DNA from: Pterois miles
Lineage: Eukaryota; Chordata; Actinopteri; Perciformes; Scorpaenidae
Length of the DNA stretch: 64,000 bases
Direction: 5' to 3'
Assembly: GCA_947000775.1 (NCBI GenBank)
Contig: CAMQGK010000637.1
Span: 21,940,001-22,004,000, forward strand
Position 1 is the first letter of the stretch, and each line of letters starts with the position of its first letter. Both the position numbers and the translations under genes were made by a program. This document shows positions 35,400 to 48,160 of the stretch, piece by piece. The notes beneath the pieces are model-generated. The model saw only the letters and a program-made list of their open reading frames with translations. It did not search any database and was not told the DNA's origin.

Positions 35400-35930
35400 T
35401 AGATGACGGCCCCCAGTTTTAGAGCAGACAGGAGTTACCACATGGAAGCAAAGCAGTGTACTGCTGTGGACGGGGCTGCCAGCAAAACGTATTTCAGTCA
35501 CATAAAAGAAAGACTCACCTAAAAAAAATGTAAGTGTATGTTATATTTACAGTATTTTTGCTGGTTTACCTTGCTGTGAGACATCTGTACAGTCTATTAT
35601 TTTAACGTTATGTTATCTATGCCCTCACCAAAGCAACCAGACTCCATTGGAAAAAAAGTAATAATTTTACCTAGCAGAAAGCAGGAGTTGCTGGTCTACT
35701 GCTGCTTCGATCTGTTAGTTTGTGTGTGTTATTGTGTGACTTTGGTTAGTTTGGATTCACCAGAGTCACAGAAAAGTAAAAACAAACTAACCGATGGAGG
35801 CAGCGGTACACCAGCAAGCCCTGTGCTTTCAATGGAGTCTGGTAGCTTTGCAGGAGCATTGGTGGATACAACAGCTTCAGTTCCCCATCGGAAAGGGCTG
35901 TCTGACAACAAGGTAAAGCTGTGAAAATTT
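35400..35930. repeat. Repeat with GGGCTGTCTGAC module, copy 1
   Basis: GCAAAGCAGTGTACTGCTG, ACCAGACTCCATTGG and 35834-35917 (GGAGTCTGGTAGCTTTGC to GGAAAGGGCTGTCTGAC) recur at 50130-51015. ACCAGACTCCATTGG at 35637 and CAATGGAGTCTGGT at 35830 form an internal inverted repeat. Confidence 0.6.
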
Positions 35931-36959
35931 AAAAAATATAGCATACACTTAAACTGATATTATTATTATTATTTTATATGTATATGTATATATACATCCC
36001 CTCTTCAAAAGACCCAAACTATCTACATGGATATATTAAAGGGGCATACAGTATACTTATATACTTCCTTTGTGCTGTAAATTGAGCCTTTATTTTCTCA
36101 GCAGATCGTAGCCGGTTGCAGACAGAATTGCATAGTGAAAACGAAGCTTATAGGGAACAATTTAAAGACAAATGGTGTCTTTATCCTACTGTTATTATGT
36201 TAAAACAAAAAACATGTGTCTATTGCCTCTTTAAAGTAGACAGCACTAGACATATGTTTGCTCTACCAGAGTGCTCTTCCAGTTTACCGAGCTCAGAGGT
36301 GGAGGTGAATTCAGCCCAACCTTTATAGAAAATTTAATCAAATGGAGCAATGAGCTCAGACTTTTTTAACCCTTTTTTATTCCTCTTTCGTCCCAGTAGA
36401 AGCTCATGAAATCATATTGGTGCAGTGATATTGTTGGTACCCTCGAGCAGTAGTTCCACAGACTTGGTCTCCGATCGATATGGGACACGTCACAGTGACC
36501 GCTCTGCCTCTATGTCAGACAGTGATTTCAGGGAAAAGTTAGGGAAAATATAGATACCAGAGAGTTTCACACAGAATCCAACATGCTTTATTGAAAGAAA
36601 TGTTGATGATTGCACATTTCCTGTAATGTTTCATTTCTGTTGAAATGTTAATTATGGCCAGTTAAGGGAAATGATAGTAATATGTTTATTCAGGTTGTAT
36701 TTTTTGGGTGAGACAATACGTCTAAACCCTGATAAACTCTCTATGAATCCCCCCCGGTGGCAGCCAGGGTTCACTTTCCAGACGTGTGAGGTTAAAAGAG
36801 GAGAGATCATGTTTTTGTTTCTCTAAGTGTTAAGAACTCAACCTCTCGTCTGTCTGCTCCACTCTACTTTACAGAGATACCGCTGAGGGGAAAGCCTTCG
36901 TACTGAGTGACTTTAAGTTGATTTCCACAGTATGTCAGTACATTTCACCACTGATACTT

Positions 36960-37300
36960 TTTCAATTTCCAAGCTGAGACTCGTGGCTTACGTGGCAGCT
37001 CCTTTCAAATGTGCGTCTGCACGTGTGCCACACAGATTCAAATGACAAATAGAAGTGTGTGAGAGGGCTCCTTGGCTGTGGACCCGTGACACATCTTTGC
37101 CACATATTTTTATTGCTAATCAATGTAGATGACACCATTTTTTTACACCCTGTCACAGACGATCGATGGGAATTATGCCATGCTTTTTATCTGTCACTGG
37201 TAATCAATGAGGGCTGCGCCACCATCTGCATCTCCTGATCATTACATCTGGTGATCAATAACGAAAGCAGGCTGGGGGATGACACATGATCATCATACTG
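36960..37300. other. Possible conserved non-coding segment
   Basis: No repeat resemblance. Rich in ATTA/TAAT/ATCAAT homeodomain-type words (GGTAATCAATGAGG, GTGATCAATAACG, TTATTGCTAATCAATG). Typical texture of vertebrate enhancers, but conservation is untested. Confidence 0.3.
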
Positions 37301-37527
37301 GCAGTCCGTGATGGTTAGATATATATACGTGCGTGGGTGATGTGAGACATGCGTGAAGCCGAATGGCAGACAGACGGAGGGAGGGACCTCATAAAAATAA
37401 AATACAGACAAAGGTGGCTGGAAAGAATTTGACACTAGAGAGACACTAAGCTCAGGAGGGGGAGCGGCTACATTTCAAACCATCATTCTGCCAAGGCTGC
37501 AAACGGTACAGTAGACAGCACAACCTC

Positions 37528-37553
37528 CCTTCCTTCCTTCCTTCCTTCCTTCC
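37528..37553 (+). repeat. CCTT tetranucleotide repeat
   Basis: About six CCTT units, then CCCTCTT. Confidence 0.9.
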
Positions 37554-38130
37554 CTCTTATCCATCTAGGTGCTCACAGAGGGGCCTTAAGTGGGTCATCA
37601 CATGGTTTATGATGTGTCTATTAAACATGCTGTATACTATCTTCCCCCAAAATCAAGTCCTACATGATTGCGCTATTTCCTGCCAAAGTATTTTGCGTGA
37701 AAGATTTAATTACTTGTTTGTTTTTGTCTGTGAAGTGGGCACATGTCTGGTGGAATAAGGTGATGCGGTTTATTTCTGTGCTGCACCAATCAAGCAGCGT
37801 TGTGAGGTTTGTAACTGTTGGTGCCTTCAAGTGGGGTCGTGTTTATCGTGCTTACGTAACGGGAAGTCGTGTTCACGATACGCAATATTAACGTTACTGT
37901 CCTAACGTTACTTCCCTACTGGGAAGTCTGTGGTGCTTTCATTAGTGGTAGATCACATAATTATTAAGGTTTCCTTTGCAGCTACTGATGATATTATTTT
38001 AGAAGTACAGGGAATCGCTCCTTCTGTTGAGTGGAAGAGGATATGGCGATGCCCAGATATGTAGGTGTGGTGCTGCTGTAAAAACATGACCAATTTACTG
38101 TTTCTCTTGTCTTTCTCACCAGTGACCGTG

Positions 38131-38924
38131 TCAGCACAGGGGTGATTTATTTTATTTACTTAACCAGGATGAACTTTCAAAGCGGGGCCAGCTTCCCCTC
38201 TAGAGTTTTACAAGTGTAGAAATGTGCAGAAAATCTCTGTGAGAAATAACTCTTCATCTTCTTCTCATTAGTATTTGTATTGTAGTCTGTCTCTAATATG
38301 TTGTAATATGTTTCATTATAGAAAATGAAATGTTTCCCCAGTCTCATTCCCCCTCTCAGATGGCCAAAAAACCTCTTGCAGTTGTTATTTTAACCTTCAT
38401 GACTGACAGCTCTTTTTCATTTATGAACAATTGCATCTCCTTGAACCTTGAAAACAAGGCAAGGCTTATTCCCTCGACTTCCTGCTTGGCTACTCGCTCT
38501 GACCGTTGACCTGGCATTCCCCACTTAAGATAACTATGGAAATATCTCACATCCTTTTTCTCCATTCACGCACTAAGAGATGTAGAAACCGAGGCGCGGA
38601 GGAAGGAGACGGATCGAGAGTGAATGAGGGATGGAGCAGTGGAATAGAAAGAGGCTGACGCACTAACAGAGACCACACAGCAATCAGGCCAGTCACAGAC
38701 CATCACCAAGAGGTGACCGAGCCATCTGTGTTTCTGTCCGCCTGTAAAATGACTTGCCATCACAACAGGAAATAGCCAATATCACAATAATACACTGAGG
38801 CAACACAGCGAATGCCCTGATTGACATCTCTACTCTGACTCTACTTTGAGTTTGTGTGCTTCTATGTGTGTGATTGTGTCTGTGTTGTTTCGTACAACTT
38901 TAGTTTTATATCTTTAGCCTCTCT
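38131..38924. other. Non-genic stretch
   Basis: Short GA-rich segments and a minor unique region. The frames at 38356 and 38566 lack domains and splice context. Confidence 0.45.
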
Positions 38925-39130
38925 GGACAAGTGGGCTCTACCTGTGGAGCGGGGCGTCCTCTAATCGGAAGATTGGCAGTTCGATCCCTGGCTCCTCCAG
39001 TCCTCATGTCCTTGGACAAGATACTGGATGACCTCCCCGATGGCACAATTTGTGAGTGCGTGTGAATGAGCATTAGATGATCTAATGAGCCAGCCTGTTC
39101 ACTGTAAAAAGGCATATGAATGCCACGATA
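38925..39130 (+). repeat. tRNA-derived SINE copy, diverged
   Basis: CTACCTGTGGAGCGGGGC, then CTCTAATCGGAAGATTGGCAG and box B AGTTCGATCC, then CTTGGACAAGATACTGG. It is the same family as the SINE at 17897. The body is shortened and ends near AAAAAGGCATATGAATGC. Confidence 0.65.
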
Positions 39131-39389
39131 ATGAGTGAGACATATAGTGTGCAGTAAGAGCAACTTTCTTGCTTTTCACAAATCATAACTGACTACGATG
39201 TAAACACATCCACATAAATATGCTACAGTCAGAGGTAGTGACATCGAATAAACAGCGAGACTGCTTATTATAGGTGGGTGGGTCGAACAAAAACTTTTAA
39301 CCAGGAGACAGGTGTTCGACAGCAGTGTTATGCTTTGTAAGTTACGTTAGTGATGTGTTTTTGTAGTTTTCAGTACCTATGTTGTTATT

Positions 39390-39790
39390 GTATGTACTTA
39401 TTTTAAGCCCAACCATGATGTTTTTCCTCAACCTAAGTGATTTCGTTGCCTCAACCTAACTACAGACGTTACCATAGTTTTGTTACAATGGCGTACAAAT
39501 GATATGAAAAGCCTAAAATGCGTGAATGTCCTTGTAATGTTGTGATATTTTCACGCCTTCCGGTGAGACTGGGTTGCATAAGCGGGTGCAATGCATTATA
39601 CTGACGCTTTGTCAGACCTGTGTGCGTCACTTTTTTGTCGCAGTAAACACATGCTTAATGTTGTGAATTGAACAAAAAACACTTGCTGATTATACGATTG
39701 GACAAAAAACAAAAACACATTGTTAGATTGAGGTTAAAATAACAGATGGGCTTAAAGTACTACGTTTGTACAGTGAAAATGACACTAAAT
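39390..39790. repeat. Two opposed copies of the AAGCCCAACCATG repeat
   Basis: The left part (TTTTAAGCCCAACCATGATG with CCTCAACCTAAGTG) and the right part (TTAGATTGAGGTTAAAAT with GATGGGCTTAAAGTACTACG) are roughly inverse copies of the dispersed repeat also seen at 16.4 and 33.2 kb. Confidence 0.4.
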
Positions 39791-39984
39791 GTGAACATGA
39801 GACACTGACAGTGGTCTGTTTGTTGGACCTGCCTGTCCTGTGTGTCTCTTTTTGCTTTTAAAGCTACATCACGACTCTTGTGGCGCATTTGACCAGATCT
39901 AACACCGACGGCCGTGACAAAGCTTCGCAAGGGAATTCGCAGGTTGAGTTTGCGGGGAATGAGAACGGGCTGGCAGGTGTCATT

Positions 39985-40110
39985 TTGTGTGGCAGCCTCT
40001 ACCGTCAGAGTATGAATGTGTGTGTGAATGTTGACAAGTAGTGTAAAGTTAACTTTAACTGGTCAGAAGGCCAGAAAAGCATCATATAAATGCAAGTCCA
40101 CTTACCATTT
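39985..40110 (+). repeat. SINE tail fragment
   Basis: GTGGCAGCCTCTACCGTCAG, then AAGTAGTGTAAAG and AGAAAAGCATCATATAAATG, and finally CAAGTCCACTTACC, match the 3' body and end of the tRNA-SINE family. The head is absent here: either a 5'-truncated copy or the separated tail of the copy at 38925. Confidence 0.6.
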
Positions 40111-41029
40111 AACTTCAACTAGGCACTGACTGGATAATGAGAGAAACAGAGACGGTGTTTGATTAAAGCTGATTCTGAAATGAAACAGAGAAAGTAACTT
40201 AATGCTGCAAATAATGACTCAGCTCCTGGACAGAATTTGAATTACTCTGTTTTAATAATGTGGAACTTGGACTTGATGTTATTTTATTGGGCGTACTCTG
40301 GGGAAACTGTGTGTGAGTTTGGGTGTGTGTAATACATTCATGATGGATTGAGTCTGTGGCTTTATAGATCTACATGGTGATTTATGGTGCCGCTGGATTG
40401 AATAATGAATGTGTGTGTGGATGTTTTGCTGGTAGTCTGTTGTGTGTCTGCGTGTCATGACCTGACATTTGATCGTGAATAATGCTGGTAATCGATCGCT
40501 GCGCAGGTCCTTGACCACTGTGGAAGGCTGGAGGGGATCGACAAGATGTACACACACATACAAACGAATACTCATATAACGGTTTGTATGATATTGATAC
40601 CTACGAATGTCCAGCAACATGTGTCAGTTTCTGCTAATTACTTTCATAGAGTCTCCACAGAAAAAAACTTCCTTAGGTTTAGGCAAGAAAGCTACTTGAT
40701 TAGGTTATGGAAAAGATCATTGTTTGGCTTTGAATAACTCCAGAAGCAGTAACGTATGTCATTTACAAACTCACAAATAAATCAACGTTGCAGCCTCCCT
40801 AGTGGTGGAATTACAAATTCTGTCTGTGACATGATGCCATTGGGCTGAAAAGACTTTTTCCCGTAGTTTAACATTAGGAAAGAGACGTCTGTAACTCATT
40901 TCATCTCACTGATTGTTTTTGAGGACAATCAACTTCCCAGTATGAAAACTTGAATAGCCCTCATTGAAATCATTAGCTCCTAAAAGTTGTAAAATACACT
41001 AATAGCTGAATCCAGTTATTTCCCTTCCT

Positions 41030-41520
41030 CCAATCATGTGAATGAGCCCCAGACCGAAGGCTGGGAGATGGGGGTAAAGGAAGGGCTACCGTCCCACCGT
41101 GCCTGCTCTGCGGGCCCGATGGATTTCGGAAGACTGGCGGATGATTCGGATACTTTATCACAAAGATCCAGGCACTTCATCGCTCGCCAGCCTTTTTGGC
41201 TTCATGCGCCACTGAGCAACTCTCACTGGAACAAACAGGAGCCCGCCTCCAAACCGGTATCCAGTTCTCTGTATGCATCCATGCTCCCTCCATTTGCTTC
41301 TATTTATATTTCCTGGTTCACGATTGTGTTAATTACATGTGAATTAATTTCACTGGATATGCACGAATTACAGAGCATTTCTCTTCATAGGTATAGCTAC
41401 GAACAGTGTATGAGACCGGCCTGCACACTCACACACATCGCGATCCTCGTCCTCCCCTCCCCAAAACACTTGCAGTGGGACAGCATTGCAAAGTCCAACC
41501 TTTCTCTTTGTGTCTTTTGA
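41030..41520. other. Possible conserved non-coding segment with long open frame
   Basis: A 160-codon plus-strand frame (41038-41520) crosses it without a recognisable domain. The 3' part (TGTGTTAATTACATGTGAATTAATTTC) is AT-rich and homeodomain-like. No repeat match. I read it as unique, perhaps regulatory, sequence rather than a gene. Confidence 0.3.
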
Positions 41521-43599
41521 AACAAGAAAACAAACCCTACACTGTGCTGATTGGTTAAACATGGAAGGAAGGGATTTACAGCCCCTACCAGCACAGGTTC
41601 ACTATTGTTATACTTTCCTGCACCTCTAGGTGTCACTGTGTCACAGCCAACCGTCAGGTGAGGCAGCGTGTCTGGAATAGTTTGCTGCACAGTATGTGGA
41701 CTTTATTTTTTACACATAAAGGACATGATGAGAAGAAGCAAAGGAAGCTGACACACTTTGATATAAGTCAGACACATTTTCAAATATTAACAAGCTCATA
41801 CAAAATAGTTAACCTTCCATTTCAGGTTTAAATGAATCCTAACATCCTGTCATAATACAGCACACATAATGATTAGTATCAAATGATGTACCAAGATTGG
41901 TTGTAGTGTGCAGTGTTTTCTCTTATTTTTGGTTTGTACAGCATGCTTCCCAAATGATGAAAGCTAAATATCAAAGGTCTTTTCTTAGTCTGGCTCACTC
42001 TTTGTGACTGTGTGTGTAGGCGTACGTAGGCGGTGGTTCACACAAATGAGCATACAACTGGCAACTCCAGCTTGATTTATTTTACGAGCAAGTTCAACAA
42101 AAGGCAGTTTCCTCTCTGTTTTTCTAACATAAAAGTGGGCTGAGACTGAGTCCTGTTTAATTTTCATCTTTCCCCCTTTATGTTTCCCCTCTCTCTCACT
42201 CCCAATGTATGGTGTTGGTCCGTAATGTCAAATTATAGTTAACCCGTAGACACCCTGCTGTACGTAAACACACCCACAGTTGAAGAAGAATAATGCTCCG
42301 GAGTAATCAGGCATGGATGTGCACACACAGGAGCCGACTTGTGTTGTCCTGTGAGGGGAGAGTGGCCTTTAGCCCACATAAGAAGCAGACTGTATTCCTG
42401 CATGTGTCTGGGCGTCATCATTTCTCATGCTGCTGTGTCGCAGTCATGAAGCTGCTGAGCTGTTGGTGGCCGGCATTCGGGGTCAGACCAGATGAAAGTT
42501 GCTTGCTGATGGTGTGAACAATGCGTCTTTCCATCTAAACTCCATTTATTCCAAATGAGAGAAAGCATTAACGCTACAGCAATGAGAATTAACCTCCATC
42601 CCACCGACAGATGTTAAGGGATGATTTTGTTATCCACTGTAGAAACAACATGTGTATTTTGTGTACTTGGCAATCATGACGCAAAACTCACAAGAGCAGT
42701 CGGGGATGGTGTGCCCTTTTGTTTCCATTTCATGTTCATGTTTCCAAAGCGTGTGCCCTTTTAAAGAGCACTTTTGCCTAATGTCTCTCTATGCTGTTGG
42801 TCTCTGTCATATTCAAGCAGCAGACTCAGTCTGACATTTGCAAAATGCGCCGCCACTCGAGAAGATCTGACCTATCAGGTAAACAAGAAACAAGGATTGT
42901 TTTATTTTTATTGGTCATAGTCAGACAATTGAAACAGGAAGCCTTCTGACTGGATGGGCCTGAGTGCTGCTAAAAGTGTATGAAGTACTTTAAATTAGCA
43001 TCAAACAGGAGTAAACTGCAACTTATAGAATGCTATGTGACCAAATCACGAAGTAAACTAAAGCACAGACTGCTGAGGTAACAGGTTGTTGATCAGATGC
43101 TGCCAACTAAACTACAGTGATGGAAACAACTGTAATCTGTTAAAAATCACAGCCGTATCTTCTTTTCTCACCTAAAGGTTCCCTGAGGAGTATGTTGACT
43201 GCTAACAGCATGATGGAAAAAGGTTTTGATGAGCAGGTCCTCTCGTTACGTCCCCTGATTTTTTCCTCTGGACTCTAGAGCTGTCTGTCTTTGTATGTTT
43301 CGGTCTGTCACACTCCTCTCTCAGTACCTGGATCACCCACACTTGAATCTCGATCACCAGTCAGTGGAGCTGTATATCTACACCCAGAACCAGTGTTGCT
43401 GCCCTCTTGGCCCCTGAGCTCTCTCTGTTGATTGGTTAGTGAAACTGAGTGAAACTAAGCAATGCAGGTTTTTAAGTATTCAAAATTGGCTTTGCAAGTA
43501 TGGTAGGAAATGCTTCTGACACATTTGTATACAGCATCAATATACAATGCATTTTCATGAGAAACACAGGTATGTCTCTGTGACATAGTTTTCCAAAGA

Positions 43600-43985
43600 G
43601 CCGTTCAGAGTGGAGCTGAGGCCTGGATGATGCAGAAGAGCAGACAGCTAACAGCTAATGACCTGCGATGGCACCCATCTGTCACTCAAAATGGCCACAC
43701 CCTCAATTATGCCTACCTTTAAGCCTTAATATAATTAAAACAAGTGACTTATATATAAATTCACCACCGTACAGTTGTCATGAACAGGGATATTAGCTAT
43801 AGAGACAAAACCATTATCTGTACCAGGCTGTAAACATGTTTGTTTCTGCTGTAAAGTTGGACTTTTTATCAGCCCTTTTGGAGCTAGCATCAGTTTGAAG
43901 AACTGCAGTTTTTGGCACTTCCATGTTGGCTTCATTTCTCAGCGCTGAAGGTTGGTGCTTGATTTTCTGCAGTAACCTCATGCTG
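43600..43985. repeat. Common teleost dispersed repeat
   Basis: CCCATCTGTCACTCAAAATGGCC, TAATTATGCC-like then ACCTTTAAG, TACCAGGCTGTAAACATG, TTTCTGCTGTAAAGTTGG and TTTTTGGCACTTCCATGTTGG follow the order of a known fish repeat. The frame 43735-43935 is a shadow. Confidence 0.6.
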
Positions 43986-44141
43986 CATTACTGGGTGTGA
44001 TGGAAAAGCCTGACCAGTAAAGTCATCACATAATTTTCAACAATCCTGCCTGTCTGCCTTCTCTAAAAGCTTGTTGGTTTATGCTGTGCTGTTTCAAAAC
44101 GGAAAAAGAATAAGATTATACCCAGATGGATTACTAAGGAT

Positions 44142-44145
<4 letters not shown>

Positions 44146-44182
<37 letters not shown>
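44146..44182 (+). repeat. CA microsatellite
   Basis: About 18 pure CA units; a second, shorter CA tract is at 44419-44446. The frame 44063-44470 on the minus strand is built on them. Confidence 0.95.
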
Positions 44183-44184
<2 letters not shown>

Positions 44185-44519
44185 CACCTTTAATTTCACA
44201 TTTATGTACAAATTTGTGTGAGATAAAAGAATAACTCAACACACAGACACACATTGTGTCCCCATTAGCCATAAACTCTGATTTACACCCCTGATAAAGC
44301 ACCTGAGAAGACAATATAGGACCTCCGAACAACACACACACTTGGCTGTGAATTCCTGGCAGCACAAACTCATCATATTGGTACTTGATAATGTGATAAA
44401 GAGAGCACAGCCTCATACCACACACACACACACACACACACACACAAGACAGCAGAGTACTCACAAACACACATTAGTATGGTTTAGTGAGCCTCCATGC
44501 ATACAGACTACCTGTTTAA

Positions 44520-45260
44520 ACCAATCATTACAGCGCCGCTGGCTCATATGTAACTCTGAGGAGAGGAGGGGTGGTAGATGGATGGATGAAGGCAGCCAGA
44601 GAGGGTGGGGTCAGGAGAGGGAGGGGAAGATGGATTGACCATGAGCAGCAGAGAGGAACAGATTGTTGGCTTAAACCTGCAATATCACAAAAAGGGCTCA
44701 TAATACAGTACTAGAGACTGCAAGGAAATATACAGTATATTGGTAACACTTTATGGGAAAGGGACAGGAGGGTAAGGCAAAAGAGCAAAGGTAGAGGAAG
44801 GTGGACGATTGAACTACCAAGAAAGATGACAGTTTTCTTGACAGCGTCAAAGTAGAGAAGAAGATGAATAGATGAACTGTGAGAGTGGGATGTAAAGGAG
44901 GATGTGGCGAGGAGACTAGTTTTGATTCAAGGCTTGGTAGATGGGAAGAATGTGTAACGCAGAGGCAGGGATGGCAGGGTGTGGCGCTGCGGACAGTCAG
45001 GAAAGAGAGAGAGAGATGTAAGGGTGAGATAAAGAGGGATGAAAAAGTGTAGGAGTGGGAGGGATCAAACCGGCTGGACGGATGGCTGGTGTGAGGAATA
45101 ATGTGTTGCAGGGGAAGAGGGAGAGGAGGTAAGCACATCGGAAGAATGAAACGGCGTTGGACGCAGGGTGATGGATGGTGAACGTTGTAGGCGGGAGGAT
45201 GGTAAGGAAAGCTAGATGAGGGGAAGGAAAGGAACAGTGAAAGGAATAATGATGCAGGGT
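44520..45260. other. Strongly purine-rich plus strand
   Basis: GGA/GAT/GAG-rich for some 700 bases (GGGTCAGGAGAGGGAGGGG, GGAGTGGGAGGG). Few stops occur on the minus strand, producing Ser/Pro/Leu-rich frames of 146 and 99 codons that have no domain. It may form triplex-prone DNA. Confidence 0.5.
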
Positions 45261-45279
45261 TACCCTCAATAAAATTATA

Positions 45280-45660
45280 GCATTGTTATATATCATTTAC
45301 TTAAATAAAAGTGCAGTCTAAACATACTCCTGCATTCAAAAGTGTTCGGTAAATAAAAGTACAGAACAAAACGTAATCAAAGTATCAAGTGCTCAATAAT
45401 GCACCGTAGCTACTGTCAGTGGTAACGATTATGTTATTGGATCATTATTATCATTATTTGATGTATTCATATGTAAGCGATACATATATTTAATACTTTT
45501 GGTAGTTTTATTCTGTAATAATGAATTGTGTTTTTAACTAATCATATGTTTTGTGTAACATCTTAATTTGAAAAGTCCGCTTCTGAAATGTGGTGGAGTA
45601 GAAGTATAATGAAGCCTAAAATGAAAATGGTCGAAGCAAGTGAAGGAATATTAATATTAG
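45280..45660. repeat. AAGTAAAAGTAC-type repeat, copy 1
   Basis: TAAATAAAAGTGCAGTCTAA, CTCCTGCATTCAAAAGTG and GGTGGAGTAGAAGTATAATG belong to a very common fish repeat. Other copies are at 57205-57560 and 59715-60200. Confidence 0.6.
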
Positions 45661-45689
45661 TGTGAGAGTCCACTAAGGGATGGTGGGAG

Positions 45690-46165
45690 GGATGGTGGAT
45701 GGGTCAAACAAACAAGACTTTCAACGCTGTTTGTGTCCTGTGTGAAACTAAAAGTAATGTTGACTTTGTCACAGCCGTTGTTGGTCATGTGACACAAGAG
45801 GGGTACCCCGTGGGTTGGTCTCCGGCTCTAAGCGGTGGTATTTGATGAGTGGGCACTAAGCGGTGGTATTTGATGAGTTGGGAGTAAGAATGTGTAGGAC
45901 TCATGGATGGAGGCTTGGCCCCATTCATTCCTATGAAAGTTGCTCAGTGGCCCGTGAAGTCAATGAGTAGACTTCTGGGTCTGGAAAAGTACTCAGATCA
46001 TGTGGGTCTTCCAGGTATTACTGGGCCCTAGTGCGCATGTCCGATATGCGCAGTAGCATCCGCTTGGTAACATGACTCTGTCACAGGGTTCCACCGTCAC
46101 AGCTTGCGCTGTCGTCATTGTCTGGGTCTCTTTCTTAATGTAAATCTATAGGAAAAAGTCTTTTT
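45690..46165. repeat. Repeat-rich segment with 20-bp tandem duplication
   Basis: CTAAGCGGTGGTATTTGATG occurs twice, 31 bases apart (near 45828 and 45858). The left flank (TGTGTCCTGTGTGAAACTAAAAG) is shared with repeats at 16.3 and 54.8 kb. Confidence 0.5.
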
Positions 46166-46169
46166 AGGC

Positions 46170-46400
46170 CCAATGGCATCGTGTGACAGCCACAGAATTT
46201 GCAGTACCACCGTTGACCACTACAGCCATGTTGGGATCAACGACCAGCGCTCTTCCTGGGGGCTTGGTTGGGCTCCACCCTCTCATGTCACTACTGGTTC
46301 TCAAAAACCAAGATGGCGACGGCCAAAATGCAGAACACGAGGCTTCAAAACAAACCACAAACCAATGGGTGGCGTCACTGTGACTACGTCCACTTCTTAT
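46170..46400 (+). repeat. Partial fourth copy of GAGGAGTCGCC repeat
   Basis: CAAGATGGCGACGGCCAAAA, GAGGCTTCAAAACAAACC and CACAAACCAATGGGTGGCGTC match the 3' half of the family. Overlapping frames here (46164-46652, 46173-46535) are chance ORFs. Confidence 0.55.
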
Positions 46401-46979
46401 GCACAGTCTGGACCAAGGCTGGAGACAGACAGCACAACCGTAAAAAATAGTTGGAGGAATAAACAGAGGATGAAGAGGAGTTTTACAATGAGAAAGTGGT
46501 GGATTGAGGGAAGGAGGGAGGAAACAATAGATTGATAGATGGCTGAGCGAGGACATGGAGTCTGACTGATGGTAAACCAAGGTGGCAGAATGGACGGAAA
46601 GACGAGCTGAAAGGGAGGGTGGTGAGGCACAGATGGATGGGAAGAGTGTCATGCTGCTTAACTAATGTTTCCCAGGGCTGTAGTTCAATTCCTTTTCAGA
46701 ATTAAAGCTCCATCTATCACCCCAATGTGCCTCGTTAGCAGTGAAGCCCTAACCAATCCCAACACAACCATTTACATTTTAAGTAAGACGGACGATGGAG
46801 CTTTTATCTGTCAGTGGTCCTGTCTGTCTGTCTGGATCTGTTTCTTTCTTTCTCTGTCCATCTATCACACAAACACATAATATATCAAATACATATTCAT
46901 GTCCAAACACATGAATACTGCTGCACAGATGCATCATTAAGACCATGAAACCAAACACTGAGAAAAAGACATAGCCCCC

Positions 46980-47450
46980 CATAACAGCATATTATTTTTC
47001 TCTCTGTCAACCAGAATTGTGTGAAATCAGTTTGATTAGGGTAATAATAGACATACCATTCATTAGACACTTTATCCCTGCTTGGCCATGGATGTTCTTT
47101 ATTATTACGGCACACATAACATAATACAGCTCCAGCCTAATTAAAATGGGGCTATCCATTTTGTCCTGCTTTTCGCAATTATTTGTGAAAAAAATATATA
47201 TCTCAGTGTCAAGCGTCGGCGCCGCAGCCAGCTAATAATGACTGGCTTGTATTTCACACAATTCAATTTCAGTGAGGAACTGCAAAAGGTTTTAATTGCT
47301 TTTGGTTTGGCTCTCTGTAAAGCTGAGTCATTTCCTGCAGTTCATGAAGGAAACTGGAGTTGTTTCCCCACCGTCCATATTTACAGCATAATTATTAACA
47401 TACCGCAGCTTTTCACTTGATCAATGACAATCTAATTCTCAGTGTAATAA
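46980..47450. other. Possible conserved non-coding segment
   Basis: Unique-looking AT-rich sequence with many homeodomain words: CAGCCTAATTAAAATGG, CAGCTAATAATGACTGG, AGCATAATTATTAACATACC, TGATCAATGACAATCTAATTC. No repeat match and no coding frame of note. Confidence 0.35.
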
Positions 47451-47949
47451 TAAGCTGAGAGAAAGGGTGAGATGCATGCATTTGAAGACAAGAGAGGAGG
47501 CCAAGGACCTATCATTAAGATAGGTGTATCAAAATATGATATGAAATCAATCAAATGTCCAACGGAGGAGAAGAGGCACATGCAGAAACTGTAGTCAGTG
47601 AAGGACATAAAAAAGAAAAGAAAACTGAGGAAAATGAGTAGAGTTTAGTGCAAGTTACCTAAAAGAATCAAGCATAAAAGTTGCTGTTTTTCTTTTGAAC
47701 GATCTTGGATCTAGTTTATGGTGTTCCCGGATACTGTGGTTCATGAGGATGGGAAGCATCAGGATGAGGAACTGTCCAGTGTTGTTTTCTTACCACAGTG
47801 TCAGATCTACTTTTATGACTAATTGTGATCGCGTGTATGAACAAATCCACCTATGAATTCATTGCCCAAGCCACTGTGGATGGCAGGTAACGTAGGATTG
47901 ACTAGCGATGCAAGAAAATGGAGGAGTCAAAAGTTTTCAGATGTTGTTG

Positions 47950-48160
47950 TCAAGAAATAGTTTGATACTTTAGGAAATGCATTATACCAATCACTTTCTT
48001 GAGGTTATTTAGAGGTGCTGCAAGGCAATTTCTTAACTGTGGACAGAGCCAGGCTAGCTGTTTTGTACTTCTTCCAGTATCTGTCATGCCAAGCTAAGCT
48101 AATTGTCTTCAAGCTCTAGTGGTATCAATTTTTAAATTAGTGTACCGGTATTTCCCAAAA
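47950..48160. repeat. Second copy of the CCAGGCTAGCTGTTT repeat
   Basis: GTGGACAGAGCCAGGCTAGC, then GCCAAGCTAAGCTAATTG and AGTGGTATCAATTT, match the copy at 13077-13225 in order and orientation. Confidence 0.55.

Noticed and set aside
41038..41520. 160-codon plus-strand frame
   Set aside because: No family resemblance, no signal or domain, no splice partners; kept only as a possible non-coding conserved segment.
44698..45296. Overlapping minus-strand frames of 146 and 99 codons
   Set aside because: Composition reflects the GA-rich strand; no domain, no splice context, low-complexity Ser/Pro/Leu content.
46164..46652. 162-codon minus-strand frame
   Set aside because: Overlaps a dispersed repeat copy and GA-rich sequence; no domain.
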